A DNA stretch of 64,000 nt from JAJZJT01 sp049964655 (GTDB taxonomy: Bacteria; Actinomycetota; Acidimicrobiia; Acidimicrobiales; RAAP-2). Below are positions 1-8,600 of the stretch, in pieces. The notes under the pieces were generated by a model. That model ran no database searches and was not told where the DNA came from. It saw nothing but the letters and a program-made list of their open reading frames with translations. The position numbers and the translations under genes are program-made. The DNA lies in assembly GCA_049964655.1 (NCBI GenBank), contig JBMFXC010000003.1:1-64000 (forward strand), written 5' to 3'. How positions within the stretch are numbered: the first letter of the stretch is position 1; the number at the start of each line of letters is the position of its first letter.

Positions 1-1
1 C

Positions 2-136
2 CCGACCAAGTCGGCTGCCACCAAGTCGGCTGCCACCAAGGCAGCCCCGACCAAGGCAGCCCCGACCAAGGCAGCCCCGACCAAGTCGGCTGCCACCAAG
101 TCGGCTGCCACCAAGGCAGCCCCGACCAAGTCGGCT
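2..136 (+). repeat. In-frame 15-bp-type tandem repeat coding Lys-Ala-Ala-Pro-Thr
   Basis: Alternating units ACCAAGTCGGCTGCC and ACCAAGGCAGCCCCG, each 15 bp, run from the left edge to about 136. They stay in the frame of the zinc-finger gene and code K-S-A-A-T or K-A-A-P-T. The true length is unknown because the array continues outside the window. Confidence 0.9.
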
Positions 137-634
137 GCGAGCTCATCGACTGGAGCGGCTTCGGAGCTCGCCACGCCGACACCCAAGCGTGCCGGAAGTC
201 GTTCGCCCGGCAGGGATGCGGCCTCGCCGGCTTCGTCGCCAGAGGCGGGGCCCTACGCCGACGAGCCCAAGTTCTTGGAGGAGCAGCGCGGGCTGCTCGA
301 GACCGAACGCGCCGTCTACCTGGGCCAGGCGACGGACCTGAGGGCCGAAGCCGACGCACTCGCCCAGGAGCGGGAGCCGGGTGACGTGCAGTTCGACGAA
401 GAGTCAGGTGAAGGCGGGACCGTCACCGTAGACCGCGAACGCGACCTGGCCCTCTCCGCACAGGCGTTGGCGGCGGTGGAGGAGATCGACGCGGCGTTGG
501 CCAAGATCGACCGGCGGACCTACGGTGCCTGCGAACGTTGTCACCAGCCCATCCCGAAGGCACGCCTGCGAGCGCTGCCCTACGCTCGGCTGTGCGTTGC
601 TTGCAAGAGCGGGGGACTGTCGTCACGGCGCTGA
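2..634 (+). CDS. DksA/TraR-type C4 zinc-finger protein, N-terminus cut by window edge
   Basis: The frame is open from the left edge, so the real start lies outside the window; the TTG at 275 is only an internal codon. The 210 visible residues start with about 45 residues of K-A-A-P-T / K-S-A-A-T repeats, then a Ser/Pro/Arg linker, a predicted helical stretch (about residues 88-165) and a C-terminal zinc finger with spacing C-x2-C-x17-C-x2-C (Cys about 177, 180, 198, 201; CERC and CVAC). Such proteins normally act on RNA polymerase through the secondary channel, although the exact role of the actinobacterial C4 members is not established. The Lys/Ala-rich tail resembles DNA- or RNA-binding extensions of actinobacterial HU-like proteins (inference). 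lspA follows directly. Confidence 0.85.
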   Translation, partial: PTKSAATKSAATKAAPTKAAPTKAAPTKSAATKSAATKAAPTKSAASSSTGAASELATPTPKRAGSRSPGRDAASPASSPEAGPYADEPKFLEEQRGLLETERAVYLGQATDLRAEADALAQEREPGDVQFDEESGEGGTVTVDRERDLALSAQALAAVEEIDAALAKIDRRTYGACERCHQPIPKARLRALPYARLCVACKSGGLSSRR

Positions 635-651
635 CCGACCCACGCGAGGGC

Positions 652-777
652 CAGCCGACCGGTGAGGGCCAGCCGACTAGCCAGGCCCAGCCGACTAGCC
701 AGGCCAAGCCGACTAGCCAGGCCCAGCCGACCGGCGAGGCCCAGCCGACTAGCCAGGCCCAGCCGACCGGCGGCGCG
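652..777 (+). repeat. 18-bp tandem repeat between the zinc-finger gene and lspA
   Basis: About seven units of an 18-bp motif containing CAGCCGACTAGCCAGGCC, with some units carrying CCGACCGG in place of CCGACTAG. The period is divisible by three, and in the lspA frame the array reads Q-P-T-S-Q-A without a stop. It could therefore be a translated N-terminal extension of LspA or a non-coding spacer. Confidence 0.9.
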
Positions 778-795
778 CTGGACGCTTCGGACGGG

Positions 796-1266
796 ATGGT
801 CGTGGCGCGACGGCGTCGTGCGCGGCTCCTCCTTGCCCTCGTCGTCGCCGCGGTGGTCGTCGCCGCCGACCAGGCCACCAAGCAGTGGGCCCTCGACCGG
901 CTCTCCCACGGGCCCATCCACGTCATCGGACCGCTCGACTTCGAGCTGTCGCGCAACACCGGCTCGGCCTTCAGCCTGCTGCAGGGACAGCGGGTGCTCT
1001 TGGTCGTCGTCGCCGTCGTCGTCGGTGCGGCTCTGCTCGCCTACGCCGCGCGTGCGCGCCGACCGGCCCGTGCCATCGAGGTGGGCCTGATCGTCGGTGG
1101 TGCGACCGGGAACCTCGTGGACCGGCTGGCTCGGGGTGACCACGGGGCCGTGGTCGACTTCGTGGCGCTGCGGTTCTGGCCGACGTTCAACCTGGCCGAC
1201 TCGTGCATCGTGGTCGGCTGCGTGCTTCTCGGGTGGACCCTCCTTCGCCGCGGAGCTGAGGCGTGA
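796..1266 (+). CDS. lspA: Lipoprotein signal peptidase II
   Basis: Membrane aspartic protease that removes the signal peptide from diacylglyceryl-modified prolipoproteins. From the ATG at 796 it is 156 aa, the usual family size. It shows four hydrophobic segments, a DQATK segment after the first, an N-T-G-S-A-F motif, and the two catalytic-Asp motifs G-N-L-V-D-R and F-N-L-A-D-S. The start is uncertain: the frame stays open upstream through the 18-bp repeat to a TTG at 601, and a CTG at 631 overlaps the preceding stop as CTGA, the geometry used by many coupled genes here. An extended start would add a Gln/Pro/Thr/Ser-rich cytoplasmic tail. The next gene, rluD, overlaps by four bases. Confidence 0.93.
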   Translation: MVVARRRRARLLLALVVAAVVVAADQATKQWALDRLSHGPIHVIGPLDFELSRNTGSAFSLLQGQRVLLVVVAVVVGAALLAYAARARRPARAIEVGLIVGGATGNLVDRLARGDHGAVVDFVALRFWPTFNLADSCIVVGCVLLGWTLLRRGAEA

Positions 1267-2324
1267 CCGAACCCTCTGGCGGCGGGGCAGCCGACGGAGC
1301 TCGACCGGTCGATCCGCCACGTACGGTCGTCGTGCCCGACTCGCTGGAGGGCATGCGGGTCGATCGGGCCGTTGCGCTCCTGGCCGACCTGGCCCGGTCG
1401 GCCGTCGACCGGGCAGTGGACGCCGGGTCGGTGCTGGTGAACGGCGAGCGGGTCGGGGCACGGAGCCTTCGCCTCCGAACCGGTGACCGGCTGACCATCC
1501 CGGATGTCCCCGAGCCCCTCCGAGCACCCGCAGCCGACCCGTCCGTGGTGGTGCCGGTCCTCTACGTCGACGCCGACGTGGTCGTGGTGGACAAGCCGGC
1601 AGGTCTGGTTGTCCACCCGGGTGCCGGCCACGTCCGCGGCACCCTGGTCGAGGGGCTCCTGGCTCGGTTCCCCGAGCTCGCCCACCTTGCGTCCGACACG
1701 GACTCGGACCCCTCCCGACCGGGGATCGTCCACCGGCTGGACCGGGGGACGTCGGGACTGCTCGTCGTGGCCCGAACGCCCCACGCCTACCGGTCGCTGG
1801 TCAGCCAGCTCGCCGAGCGCACCGTGTCGCGTCGGTACCTCAGCCTGGTCCACGGTCACGTGCAGGCCGCGGCTGGCGTGGTGGACGCTCCCATCGGCCG
1901 TTCGGCTCGCACGCCCACTCGGATGGCGGTCTCGGACCGAGGTCGCCCCGCCCGCACTCGCTATCGGGTCCTCGAGCGACTGGGCGCAGGGAGCACTGCC
2001 GTGACGTTGGTGGAGGCCCAGCTCGAGACGGGACGGACCCACCAGGTACGGGTCCACCTGGCTGCCATCGGCCATCCGGTCGTCGGGGACGTCACCTACC
2101 GGGGTGGTGGGCGTGGTGTCCCGTCCGACCTCGGACGGCCGTTCCTCCACGCAGGGCGTCTCGCCTTCACTCATCCCACCTCGGGACGCCTGCTCCACTT
2201 CGAGGCTCCGCTCCCCGACGACCTCGTAGACGAGCTACGCCGGCACGGCTCCGGGGACCCGTCGGGCGGGCTGCGCCCGGTGGCCGGAACCGGGCACGAC
2301 GTCCCGTCCGAACCCTCTCCTTGA
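1263..2324 (+). CDS. rluD: RluD-family 23S rRNA pseudouridine synthase
   Basis: Converts specific uridines of 23S rRNA to pseudouridine. The protein has 353 aa with an N-terminal S4 RNA-binding domain (about residues 20-85, including R-V-D-R-A-V-A and a V-L-V-N-G-E segment) and the RluA/RluD catalytic motif HRLDRGTSG (catalytic Asp near residue 160). The later R-T-H-Q-V-R-V-H and P-V-V-G-D segments are also typical. Its GTG start at 1263 shares the bases GTGA with the lspA stop, so the pair is translationally coupled, as is common in Gram-positive bacteria. RluA, RluC and RluD paralogues cannot be separated from sequence alone; the S4 domain and lspA linkage favour RluD. Confidence 0.9.
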   Translation: MTEPSGGGAADGARPVDPPRTVVVPDSLEGMRVDRAVALLADLARSAVDRAVDAGSVLVNGERVGARSLRLRTGDRLTIPDVPEPLRAPAADPSVVVPVLYVDADVVVVDKPAGLVVHPGAGHVRGTLVEGLLARFPELAHLASDTDSDPSRPGIVHRLDRGTSGLLVVARTPHAYRSLVSQLAERTVSRRYLSLVHGHVQAAAGVVDAPIGRSARTPTRMAVSDRGRPARTRYRVLERLGAGSTAVTLVEAQLETGRTHQVRVHLAAIGHPVVGDVTYRGGGRGVPSDLGRPFLHAGRLAFTHPTSGRLLHFEAPLPDDLVDELRRHGSGDPSGGLRPVAGTGHDVPSEPSP

Positions 2325-2377
2325 TACGAGCCCGAGGGCCGATAAAGCGTCAGGAAGACGGCCCGGGCGGCCCCGGT

Positions 2378-3310
2378 TCAGGCGGCGGCGTGGGCGGCTT
2401 CGAGGACGTCGCTCGACGCCAAGATGGCGAGCGCCTCGGCCTCGGCCTGGCGCACCTTGCGAACGCCGATCCCGAGCCGCTCGGCCGTGGTCTGGAGGGA
2501 CGCCGGCTCTGCCCCGCCGAAGCCGAAGCGGTGACGGATCACCTCGCGCTGGAGGTCGCTCAGCCGATCGATCTCGCGCCGAATGGTCTCGAGGGTGAGC
2601 TCGGTCGTCACGTCGTCCTCGAAGGTGGCGGCGTCGGTCGAGACGAGGTCGCCGAGGGTCGCCGACGAGTCGCTGGTCGCCGGCTGGTCGAGGCTGGCGA
2701 CGACTCGGGCGGCGCGGGAGAGATCGTCGCGGACCGCCGCCGTGGTGTTGGTGGCGGCATCGAGCTCGTCGTCGTGCGGGGGGCGTTGGAGCTGATGGGT
2801 GAGCTCCCAGGTGGCCGCCTCCACCTGCTGGTTGCGCTCGGCGACCTCCATGGGCAGGCGGATGGTCCGGCCGTGCTGCTGCACGGCACGTTGGAGCGCT
2901 TGGCGGATCCACCACGTGGCATACGTCGAGAAGCGGAACCCACGTTCCCAGTTGAACTTGTCCACGGCCCGCATCAACCCGAACGTGCCCTCCTGGATGA
3001 GGTCGGCCAGGTCGACACCACGGTCCTGGTAGCGGCGAGCCCAGTGGACGACCAGGCGCAGGTTGGCCGCCACCATCTCGCGGCGGGCCTCGTCGTCACC
3101 GGCGGCCACCCGTTTGGCCAGCTCGGTCTGTGCGTCGTGGTCGGGCAGGGGGTGGTGGTCGAGGTCCCGTAGGAACAGTCCCAGGCTGTCGGACTCGCTG
3201 CTCCGGCTCCGTGCCCCGAGCGTCCGTGCCCGGCCCTCAGCGGAGTTGGTGACCCGGCGCGTCTCCCGGCCGGGCTGCCGCGTGCTCGTGGTCGCCGTCC
3301 CCGTCGTCAT
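2378..3310 (-). CDS. RNA polymerase sigma-70 factor, group 2 type
   Basis: Directs core RNA polymerase to promoters. The 310-aa protein lacks the long region-1.1 extension of a housekeeping sigma but has region 1.2 (L-F-L-R-D-L), a complete region 2 (D-L-I-Q-E-G-T-F-G-L-M-R-A-V-D-K-F and F-S-T-Y-A-T-W-W-I-R-Q-A for -10 recognition and melting), region 3, and region 4 ending in a helix-turn-helix with V-R-Q-A-E-A-E-A-L. The start chosen is the ATG at 3310, preceded by GAGAGAGG; in-frame ATGs at 3352 and 3367 are alternatives. Upstream on the same strand is a GGAAT-N18-GTT element (see 3483-3508), which suggests expression under an ECF sigma of SigR type. The gene is convergent with rluD. Confidence 0.9.
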   Translation of the reverse strand: MTTGTATTSTRQPGRETRRVTNSAEGRARTLGARSRSSESDSLGLFLRDLDHHPLPDHDAQTELAKRVAAGDDEARREMVAANLRLVVHWARRYQDRGVDLADLIQEGTFGLMRAVDKFNWERGFRFSTYATWWIRQALQRAVQQHGRTIRLPMEVAERNQQVEAATWELTHQLQRPPHDDELDAATNTTAAVRDDLSRAARVVASLDQPATSDSSATLGDLVSTDAATFEDDVTTELTLETIRREIDRLSDLQREVIRHRFGFGGAEPASLQTTAERLGIGVRKVRQAEAEALAILASSDVLEAAHAAA

Positions 3311-3482
3311 CGGTCGCTGCACCTCTCTCGCTTCTCGCTCGGTGTCCTGCATCTCTCCGTCCTGCATGCCGCTGTCTCCCGGTGTCCTCCAGCCCGGCTG
3401 GCTCTCTCGGACCACCCGGTCCTGCCCAGCGGGACCATCTGTTGCCACCGATGTCCCGAGGGCCCCACCGGCACCTTTCCTC

Positions 3483-3508
3483 AACCTCGGCCGGTCCGAG
3501 AACATTCC
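3483..3508 (-). promoter_or_regulatory. SigR-like promoter GGAAT-N18-GTT for the sigma gene
   Basis: Read on the minus strand, GGAAT (plus 3504-3508) is followed after exactly 18 nt by GTT (plus 3483-3485). This matches the GGAAT-N18-GTT consensus known for Streptomyces SigR and related ECF sigmas. It would place the transcript start about 165 nt before the ATG at 3310. That the gene is redox-regulated is inference. Confidence 0.45.
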
Positions 3509-3512
3509 GAAA

Positions 3513-3527
3513 ATCATTGTCGATGAT
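3513..3527. promoter_or_regulatory. Short inverted repeat ATCAT-N5-ATGAT, possible operator
   Basis: A 5-bp inverted repeat in an AT-rich patch just upstream of the -35 half of the SigR-like element. The position would suit a transcription factor acting on the sigma gene; no family can be assigned. Confidence 0.3.
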
Positions 3528-3645
3528 CGTGGCGGCGGATGCACGGGCCGAAGAGCCCTTGTTGGCCCCTTCGGACCCCGCCGGCGTAGGTCCCTGGACC
3601 GGGTCGAGCTTGCCGAGTGGCCGCCATCGGTGCTCAGGTGTCGGG

Positions 3646-4218
3646 ATGACCGAGCATCACCAGCGCTGCATCCTCCTGCGTCACGGCGAGACGGCCTGGA
3701 GCAGAACCCGTCGGCACACTGGGCGGACCGACGTCCCCCTGACCGACGTTGGTCGCCGCCAGGCGTCCGCCCTGGCCGGCCGGGCCGAGCTGTCGTCGGC
3801 GGCGGCGGTGTTGACCAGTCCACTGGTGCGGGCGCGCGACACGGCCGAGCTCGCCGGTCTCGGTACCGTCGACGTCGACCCTGACCTGGCCGAGTGGGAC
3901 TATGGGGCGTACGAAGGGCGGACGACGGAGGAGATCCGGGTCGAGCGGCCCGGGTGGGAGATCTTCGTCGACGGCGTCCCCGGCGGCGAGTCCCTCGAGC
4001 AGGTCGCCGAGCGCGCCGACCGCGTCATCGCCCGGGTGCGTCAGTCGGACGGCGACGTGGTCTGTGTCGGCCACGCCCACCTGTTCCGGGTGCTGGCTGC
4101 CCGCTGGGTTGGCCTCGACCCCGTCTGGGGGAGGGCGCTGACCCTCGAGCCGGCCTCGCTGTCGACGCTCGGTTGGGAGCGCGAGCACCCGGTGGTGGAC
4201 GTGTGGAACCTCACCTGA
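3646..4218 (+). CDS. Histidine phosphatase (phosphoglycerate-mutase-like) family protein
   Basis: A 190-aa protein of the histidine phosphatase superfamily. The phospho-accepting His sits in L-L-R-H-G-E-T-A-W at residues 8-16. The second catalytic His is in V-G-H-A-H, and E-W-D-Y-G-A-Y-E-G and S-P-L-V-R-A-R-D-T-A are the usual flanking motifs. The family includes cofactor-dependent phosphoglycerate mutase, alpha-ribazole phosphatase (CobC) and broad acid phosphatases. The short length and lack of a cobalamin context here leave the substrate open. The ATG at 3646 is the first start that begins near the RHG motif. Convergent with the Rrf2 gene. Confidence 0.85.
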   Translation: MTEHHQRCILLRHGETAWSRTRRHTGRTDVPLTDVGRRQASALAGRAELSSAAAVLTSPLVRARDTAELAGLGTVDVDPDLAEWDYGAYEGRTTEEIRVERPGWEIFVDGVPGGESLEQVAERADRVIARVRQSDGDVVCVGHAHLFRVLAARWVGLDPVWGRALTLEPASLSTLGWEREHPVVDVWNLT

Positions 4219-4254
4219 CGTCGTCGAGGGCGCCGCTGCGCCGGCCGGTCAGGC

Positions 4255-4716
4255 TCAGCGCGCCCCGGCGCGGCCGGTGCCCGCCGGGTCGGCGACGCGT
4301 CCCTGGGCTCGGGCGACCATGTCGGCCAGGGTGAACGAGTCGAGGTGACGTCGCATGTGCTCGCCGACGTCCGCCCACACGGCCAGCAGGATGCACTGTC
4401 CCTCGTGGTCGCAGGCACCGTTCTCGTGGGGTGGGCCGAAGTCGCCGGCCACGATCGGCCCGTCGACGGCGCTCACGATCTGGGACAGGGTGATGTCCTC
4501 GGGGGGCCGAGCGAGGACGTAGCCTCCACCCACCCCCCGCTTGGACCGCACCAGGCCGGCTCCCTTCAGGGCCAGGAGGATCTGTTCGAGGTAGGGCTGA
4601 GGGAGGCCGGTCCGCTCGGCGATGTCGCGGACGGCCGTCGGACCGTCCTCGTCCGCGTGCAGGGCCAACGACAGCAGCGCACGGCTGGCATAGTCACCCC
4701 GAGTCGAGACCTTCAC
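4255..4716 (-). CDS. Rrf2-family transcriptional regulator with two cluster cysteines
   Basis: A 153-aa Rrf2-type winged-helix repressor. The N-terminal DNA-binding domain covers residues 1-60 (M-K-V-S-T-R-G-D-Y-A-S-R-A-L, then a G-L-P-Q-P-Y-L-E-Q-I-L recognition helix and a wing with R-G-V-G-G-G-Y). Rrf2 proteins such as IscR and NsrR hold an iron-sulfur cluster with three Cys spaced C-x5-C-x5-C. Here only the first two are present (C-D-H-E-G-Q-C, about residues 102-108) and the third position is Trp, so cluster ligation must be different or absent. The GTG start at 4716 lies 6 nt after a TAGCAT box, so the mRNA is probably leaderless. The target genes are unknown; no isc or suf genes are nearby. 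Confidence 0.88.
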   Translation of the reverse strand: MKVSTRGDYASRALLSLALHADEDGPTAVRDIAERTGLPQPYLEQILLALKGAGLVRSKRGVGGGYVLARPPEDITLSQIVSAVDGPIVAGDFGPPHENGACDHEGQCILLAVWADVGEHMRRHLDSFTLADMVARAQGRVADPAGTGRAGAR

Positions 4717-4728
4717 GGGGCCATGCTA
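4717..4728 (-). promoter_or_regulatory. Leaderless -10 box of the Rrf2 gene
   Basis: TAGCAT on the minus strand with a 6-nt spacer to the GTG at 4716. No Shine-Dalgarno sequence fits between them. Confidence 0.6.
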
Positions 4729-4807
4729 CTGACTCGGTGCTGGCGAGACGCTCCGTGCCGGGGCCAGGCCGGAGGTGGCACCACGGTGACCGGGCCGGAG
4801 GCTGTCG

Positions 4808-4863
4808 GGTTCAGCAACCGAGGTTCAGCGACCGAGGTTCAGCGACCGAGGTTCAGCGACCGA
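4808..4863. repeat. Four copies of a 14-bp repeat at the 3' end of the following minus-strand gene
   Basis: GGTTCAGCAACCGA once, then GGTTCAGCGACCGA three times. The copy nearest the gene at 4853-5524 contains its last two codons and its stop (TCA on the plus strand); the other copies lie just beyond the stop. The period is not divisible by three. Confidence 0.9.
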
Positions 4864-5524
4864 GGCGTCCGGCCGCGAGGTCCTCGGCCATGGCCCAGCC
4901 GAAGGCGATCAGGCGATCACCGGCGGCGACGTCGAGAGCCGCGAAGAAGCCCTCGGCCCCCTCGGGTGGCGTCACCTTGGGGCCGGCGATGTCGAACCCG
5001 CCGCAGTCGCACCCGTCTCCGGCGACGACGAAGGTCCGGTCGTCGATGCGGCCGTCGGCGCCGAACCGCTTGGCCAGACGCCTGCCCCACGCCCGTTCCT
5101 CGCCGGTGGCCTTGTGGTCTGGGCCCGGCACCACGTCGGCGAGGCCGGCGAAGGCCCGGAACCCTTCGGGGGACAGCAGTTGAGTGCCGACGAGGACGTC
5201 CTCGTCCGGGAAAGCCAACAGGGCACGGCGGAGCTTGTCTCCCATCAGGGCGCGCAGCACCGTCTCGGCACGGGCCGTGCGGTCGACGGTGCCCAGGCCG
5301 ATGAGGAGCGACGGCGTGCCGCCGATCCGCTCGAGGGTGGAGAAGGAGTAGCCGCGCAGCTTGGTCCCCTCGTGGGCGCGAGTCACGAGCACCCACTCCT
5401 CGCGTTGCTTCGACAGGAAGCCGATGTCGAAGCGAGGCTCTCGGTCGGCGCACAGGTCGGCCATCTCGGCCAGCTCGGCGTCACTGATCGACGTGCAGTC
5501 CTTGGTCTCCACCTGAATGGACAT
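4853..5524 (-). CDS. Unknown protein of 223 aa, possibly acyltransferase-like fold
   Basis: I do not recognise this family. The protein starts M-S-I-Q-V-E-T-K-D-C and is acidic and soluble, with no signal peptide or membrane segment. It has an alternating hydrophobic pattern around R-E-E-W-V-L-V-T-R-A and K-L-R-G-Y-S-F-S-T-L-E-R-I-G-G, weakly suggestive of an N-acyltransferase (GNAT) core. A Cys-Asp-Cys-Gly-Gly-Phe segment lies near residue 180. The codon use matches neighbouring genes. The ATG at 5524 follows GAGGAGTACGG. The last codons fall inside the 14-bp tandem repeat. It is likely a real, lineage-restricted gene of unassigned function. Confidence 0.7.
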   Translation of the reverse strand: MSIQVETKDCTSISDAELAEMADLCADREPRFDIGFLSKQREEWVLVTRAHEGTKLRGYSFSTLERIGGTPSLLIGLGTVDRTARAETVLRALMGDKLRRALLAFPDEDVLVGTQLLSPEGFRAFAGLADVVPGPDHKATGEERAWGRRLAKRFGADGRIDDRTFVVAGDGCDCGGFDIAGPKVTPPEGAEGFFAALDVAAGDRLIAFGWAMAEDLAAGRLGR

Positions 5525-5656
5525 AAGTCGTTCCGTACTCCTCGATTGCGCTGCAGTCTGAGCCGTCGGCCCCGCGCACGCGCTACCCCCCTCGCACCGT
5601 CCGAGACGGTGGTCGGACGCTCACGGAACGAAGCCGGCACCCAATTTTACGGGATA

Positions 5657-5677
5657 CGGAGGCGGCTGTCGCCTCCG
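5657..5677 (-). terminator. Hairpin downstream of dnaE
   Basis: Arms CGGAGGCG and CGCCTCCG pair perfectly around a 5-nt loop, starting 11 nt past the dnaE stop. The minus-strand continuation is AT-enriched but has no run of Ts, so termination is inferred. Confidence 0.5.
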
Positions 5678-5687
5678 CCTCCTGCGA

Positions 5688-8600
5688 CTAGGCGGAAACG
5701 GCGTCAGGTCCGAGCAGGACGCGCAGTTCGCCGACCAGGCCACGGTGGAAGTCGACGTTGTACTCGGGGGGCAGCCGGAGCAGCTTGCTCCCGACGTGGA
5801 CGAGCACTGGCGAGTCTCCGGGGTGGTCGATGAGCAGGTCGCGCAGGCGGGTCACCGTGGAGTCGGTGAGGGTCCGCACCGGCAGCGAGATCCGCAGCTC
5901 GGAGACGCCATCGGGGGAGAGCTCGGGACGCTGGACCTCCATGCAGACGAGCTTGGCACGTTCGTCTCGCAGGTCGATCCTGCCTTTGACCACGACGACG
6001 GCGTCGTCCTCGAGGAGGGCTCCGTACTCGGCCATGGTCTTCGGGAACACGAAGACCTCGACGGAGGCCTGGAGGTCTTCGAGGACGAAGGTGGCCATCA
6101 GGTCGCCCTTCTTCGTGTAGCGCCGGCTGAGCTCGGTGACCACGCCGCCGACGGCAAGGACCTGTCCGTCGCCCCCCTGGGGGGTGCCGAGCTGGTCGCT
6201 GCTGTCGCGCACCTCGGCCAGGCTGCAGTCGGTGAGCCGTCCGAGCGCAGCCTCGAGGCCGAGGAGCGGGTGGTCGCTCACGTAGAGGCCGAGCATCTCC
6301 TTCTCGAACGCCAGGCGCTGGGATTTGTCGAACTCGACATCAGGGATGGGCACCCGAGTGTCCTCGAAGCCTGCCGTCTGACCGGGCTCGGAGACCTCGA
6401 GCGAAGCGAAGAGGGAGACCACCCCGGCGTCGTGCTCCCGGCGGCGCTCGAGGGTCCGATCGACGATCTCCTCGAAGACCAGGCAGAGGCCCTTGCGGGG
6501 GTGGCCGAGCGAGTCGAAGGCGCCGGCCTTGATGAGCGACTCGACGGTCCGCTTGTTCAGGACCTGGGGGTCGACTCGTTGGCAGAAGTCGTAGAAGTCG
6601 ACGAACGGCCCGTTGGCGTCGCGCTCGGCGACGATCTGGCCCACGAGCCCTTCGCCGACGTTGCGCACGGCGGCTAGACCGAAGGGGATCGCCCCGATGC
6701 CGGCCGCCGAGCTCCGCCTGGGGGCACCGGTATCCTCGTCGGTCCGCGGCCCGACCTCGGCCGTGAACTCGGCCTGGGACCGGTTGACGTCGGGGACGAG
6801 CACCCGGATGCCGAGGGAGCGGCACTCGGCCAGGTAGACCGCCGTCTTGTCTTTGTTGTCCTTGACCGAGGTGAGGAGGGCGGCGAAGTACTCGACGGGG
6901 TGGTGGGCCTTCAGCCACGCCGTCTGGTAGGCGATGAAGCCGTAGCCGTAGGAGTGCGACTTGTTGAAGGCGTAGTCGGCGAACGGCTCGATGATGTCGA
7001 AGAGGGCCGTGCCGATCGCCTCGCCGTAGCCCTGGGCCTCGCACCCCGCGACGAACTTCTCGCGCTCGGCCTGGATGAGCGCGCGGATCTTCTTGCCGCA
7101 CGCTTTGCGCAGGTTGTCGGCCTCGGCGAGCGAGTACCCGGCGAACTTCTGGGCGACCCGCATGACGGACTCCTGGTAGATCATGAGCCCATAGGTGTCG
7201 GCCAGGATCCCCTCCAGGTCCGGATGGAGGTAGGTCACCGGCTGACGGCCGTTCTTGCGGTCGGCGTAGTCCTTGTGCATGTTGGCGGCCATCGGCCCGG
7301 GCCGGTACAGGGCGACCAGGGCGGCGACGTCGTCGAAGGTGGTCGGGGCGAGCGATCGCATGAGCGAGCGCATGGGCCCACCCTCCAACTGGAACACGCC
7401 CATCGAGTCGCCTCGCCGCAGCATCTCGAAGGTCGGTTCGTCGTCGAGGGGGACGTGGTCGATGTCCGGTCGACGCCCGGTCGAGTGCTCGATGAGGTCG
7501 AGGGCGCGCTCGATGACCGACAGGTTGCGTAGACCGAGGAAGTCCATCTTGAGCAGGCCCAGGTCCTCGACCCCGTGCATCTCGTACTGCGTCACCACCG
7601 GGGCGTCGTCGGGGTTCGAGCCGTCCGGCTTGCGCTGGATGGGGACGTACTCGGTGAGCGGCTCGTCGGTGATGACCACGGCGGCCGCATGGATGCCGTC
7701 CTGGCGTCGCAGCCCCTCGAGCCCCTTGGCCACGTCGATCACCTTGCGGGCGTCGGGGTCGGTCTCGTACATGGTCCGGAGCTCGCTTGCCGCGGCGAAG
7801 CCGTCCTCGTACCCGTCTGTGCGCTCGAGGCAGGCGGCGAGCGGGGTGTCCCGTCCCATGATGAGCGGTGGCATCGCCTTGGCGATCCGGTCGCCCACCA
7901 CGTAGGGATAGCCGAGCACGCGGGCGGCGTCACGCACCGCGGCCCGGGCCTTGATGGTCGAGAAGGTGACGATCTGCGCAACGTGGTCCGAGCCGTAGCG
8001 CTCGGCCGCGTAGCGGATCATGTCGGCCCGATAGCGCTCGTCGAAGTCCATGTCGATGTCGGGCATCTGGATCCGGCCCGGGTTCAAGAAGCGCTCGAAG
8101 AGCAGGTCGTAGCGGATGGGGTCGAGGTCGACGATCTGCAGGCAGTAGGCGACGCAGCAACCGGCGGCCGACCCCCGCCCTGGCCCGACCCGGATCCCCC
8201 GCGACCGGGCGAAGCGAATGAGGTCCCACACGACGAGGAAGTACGCCGAGAAGCCCATGGTGGCGATGACGCCGAGCTCGTAGTCGAGCCGGTCGACGAC
8301 CGCCGGCGGGAGGGGGTGCCCGTAGCGCTCCTTGGCTCCCTCGAAGCTCAGGTGCCGGAGGTAGCGACCCGCCCGCTCCTCGTAGGTGTCCCCGGTGAAC
8401 TCGTCGGGGACGGGGAACTTGGGCAGGCTCGGACGGCCGAAGTCGATGTCCACATGGGCTCGTTCGGCGATGAGCAGCGTGTTGTCGCACGCCTCGGGGA
8501 GCTCGGCGAACAGGTGCCGCATCTCGGCAGCCGACTTCAGGTAGTGCTCCTCGCCCTCGAACTTGAACCGCTTGGGGTCGTCGATGGTGGCGCCGGTCTG

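Larger units (their letters stand above)
3311..3645. other. Intergenic region upstream of the sigma gene and the phosphatase
   Basis: About 335 bases without a convincing gene between divergent genes. It holds the SigR-like element (3483-3508) and a short inverted repeat (3513-3527) inside the most AT-rich patch of the region. No clear -10 box precedes the phosphatase. Confidence 0.6.

Noticed and set aside
2321..3172. 283-codon plus-strand frame opposite the sigma factor
   Set aside because: Antisense to conserved sigma regions 2-4; composition is that of a shadow frame.
4808..4863. CRISPR-like direct repeats
   Set aside because: Units are 14 bp and contiguous with no spacers; the same holds for the other repeat arrays.
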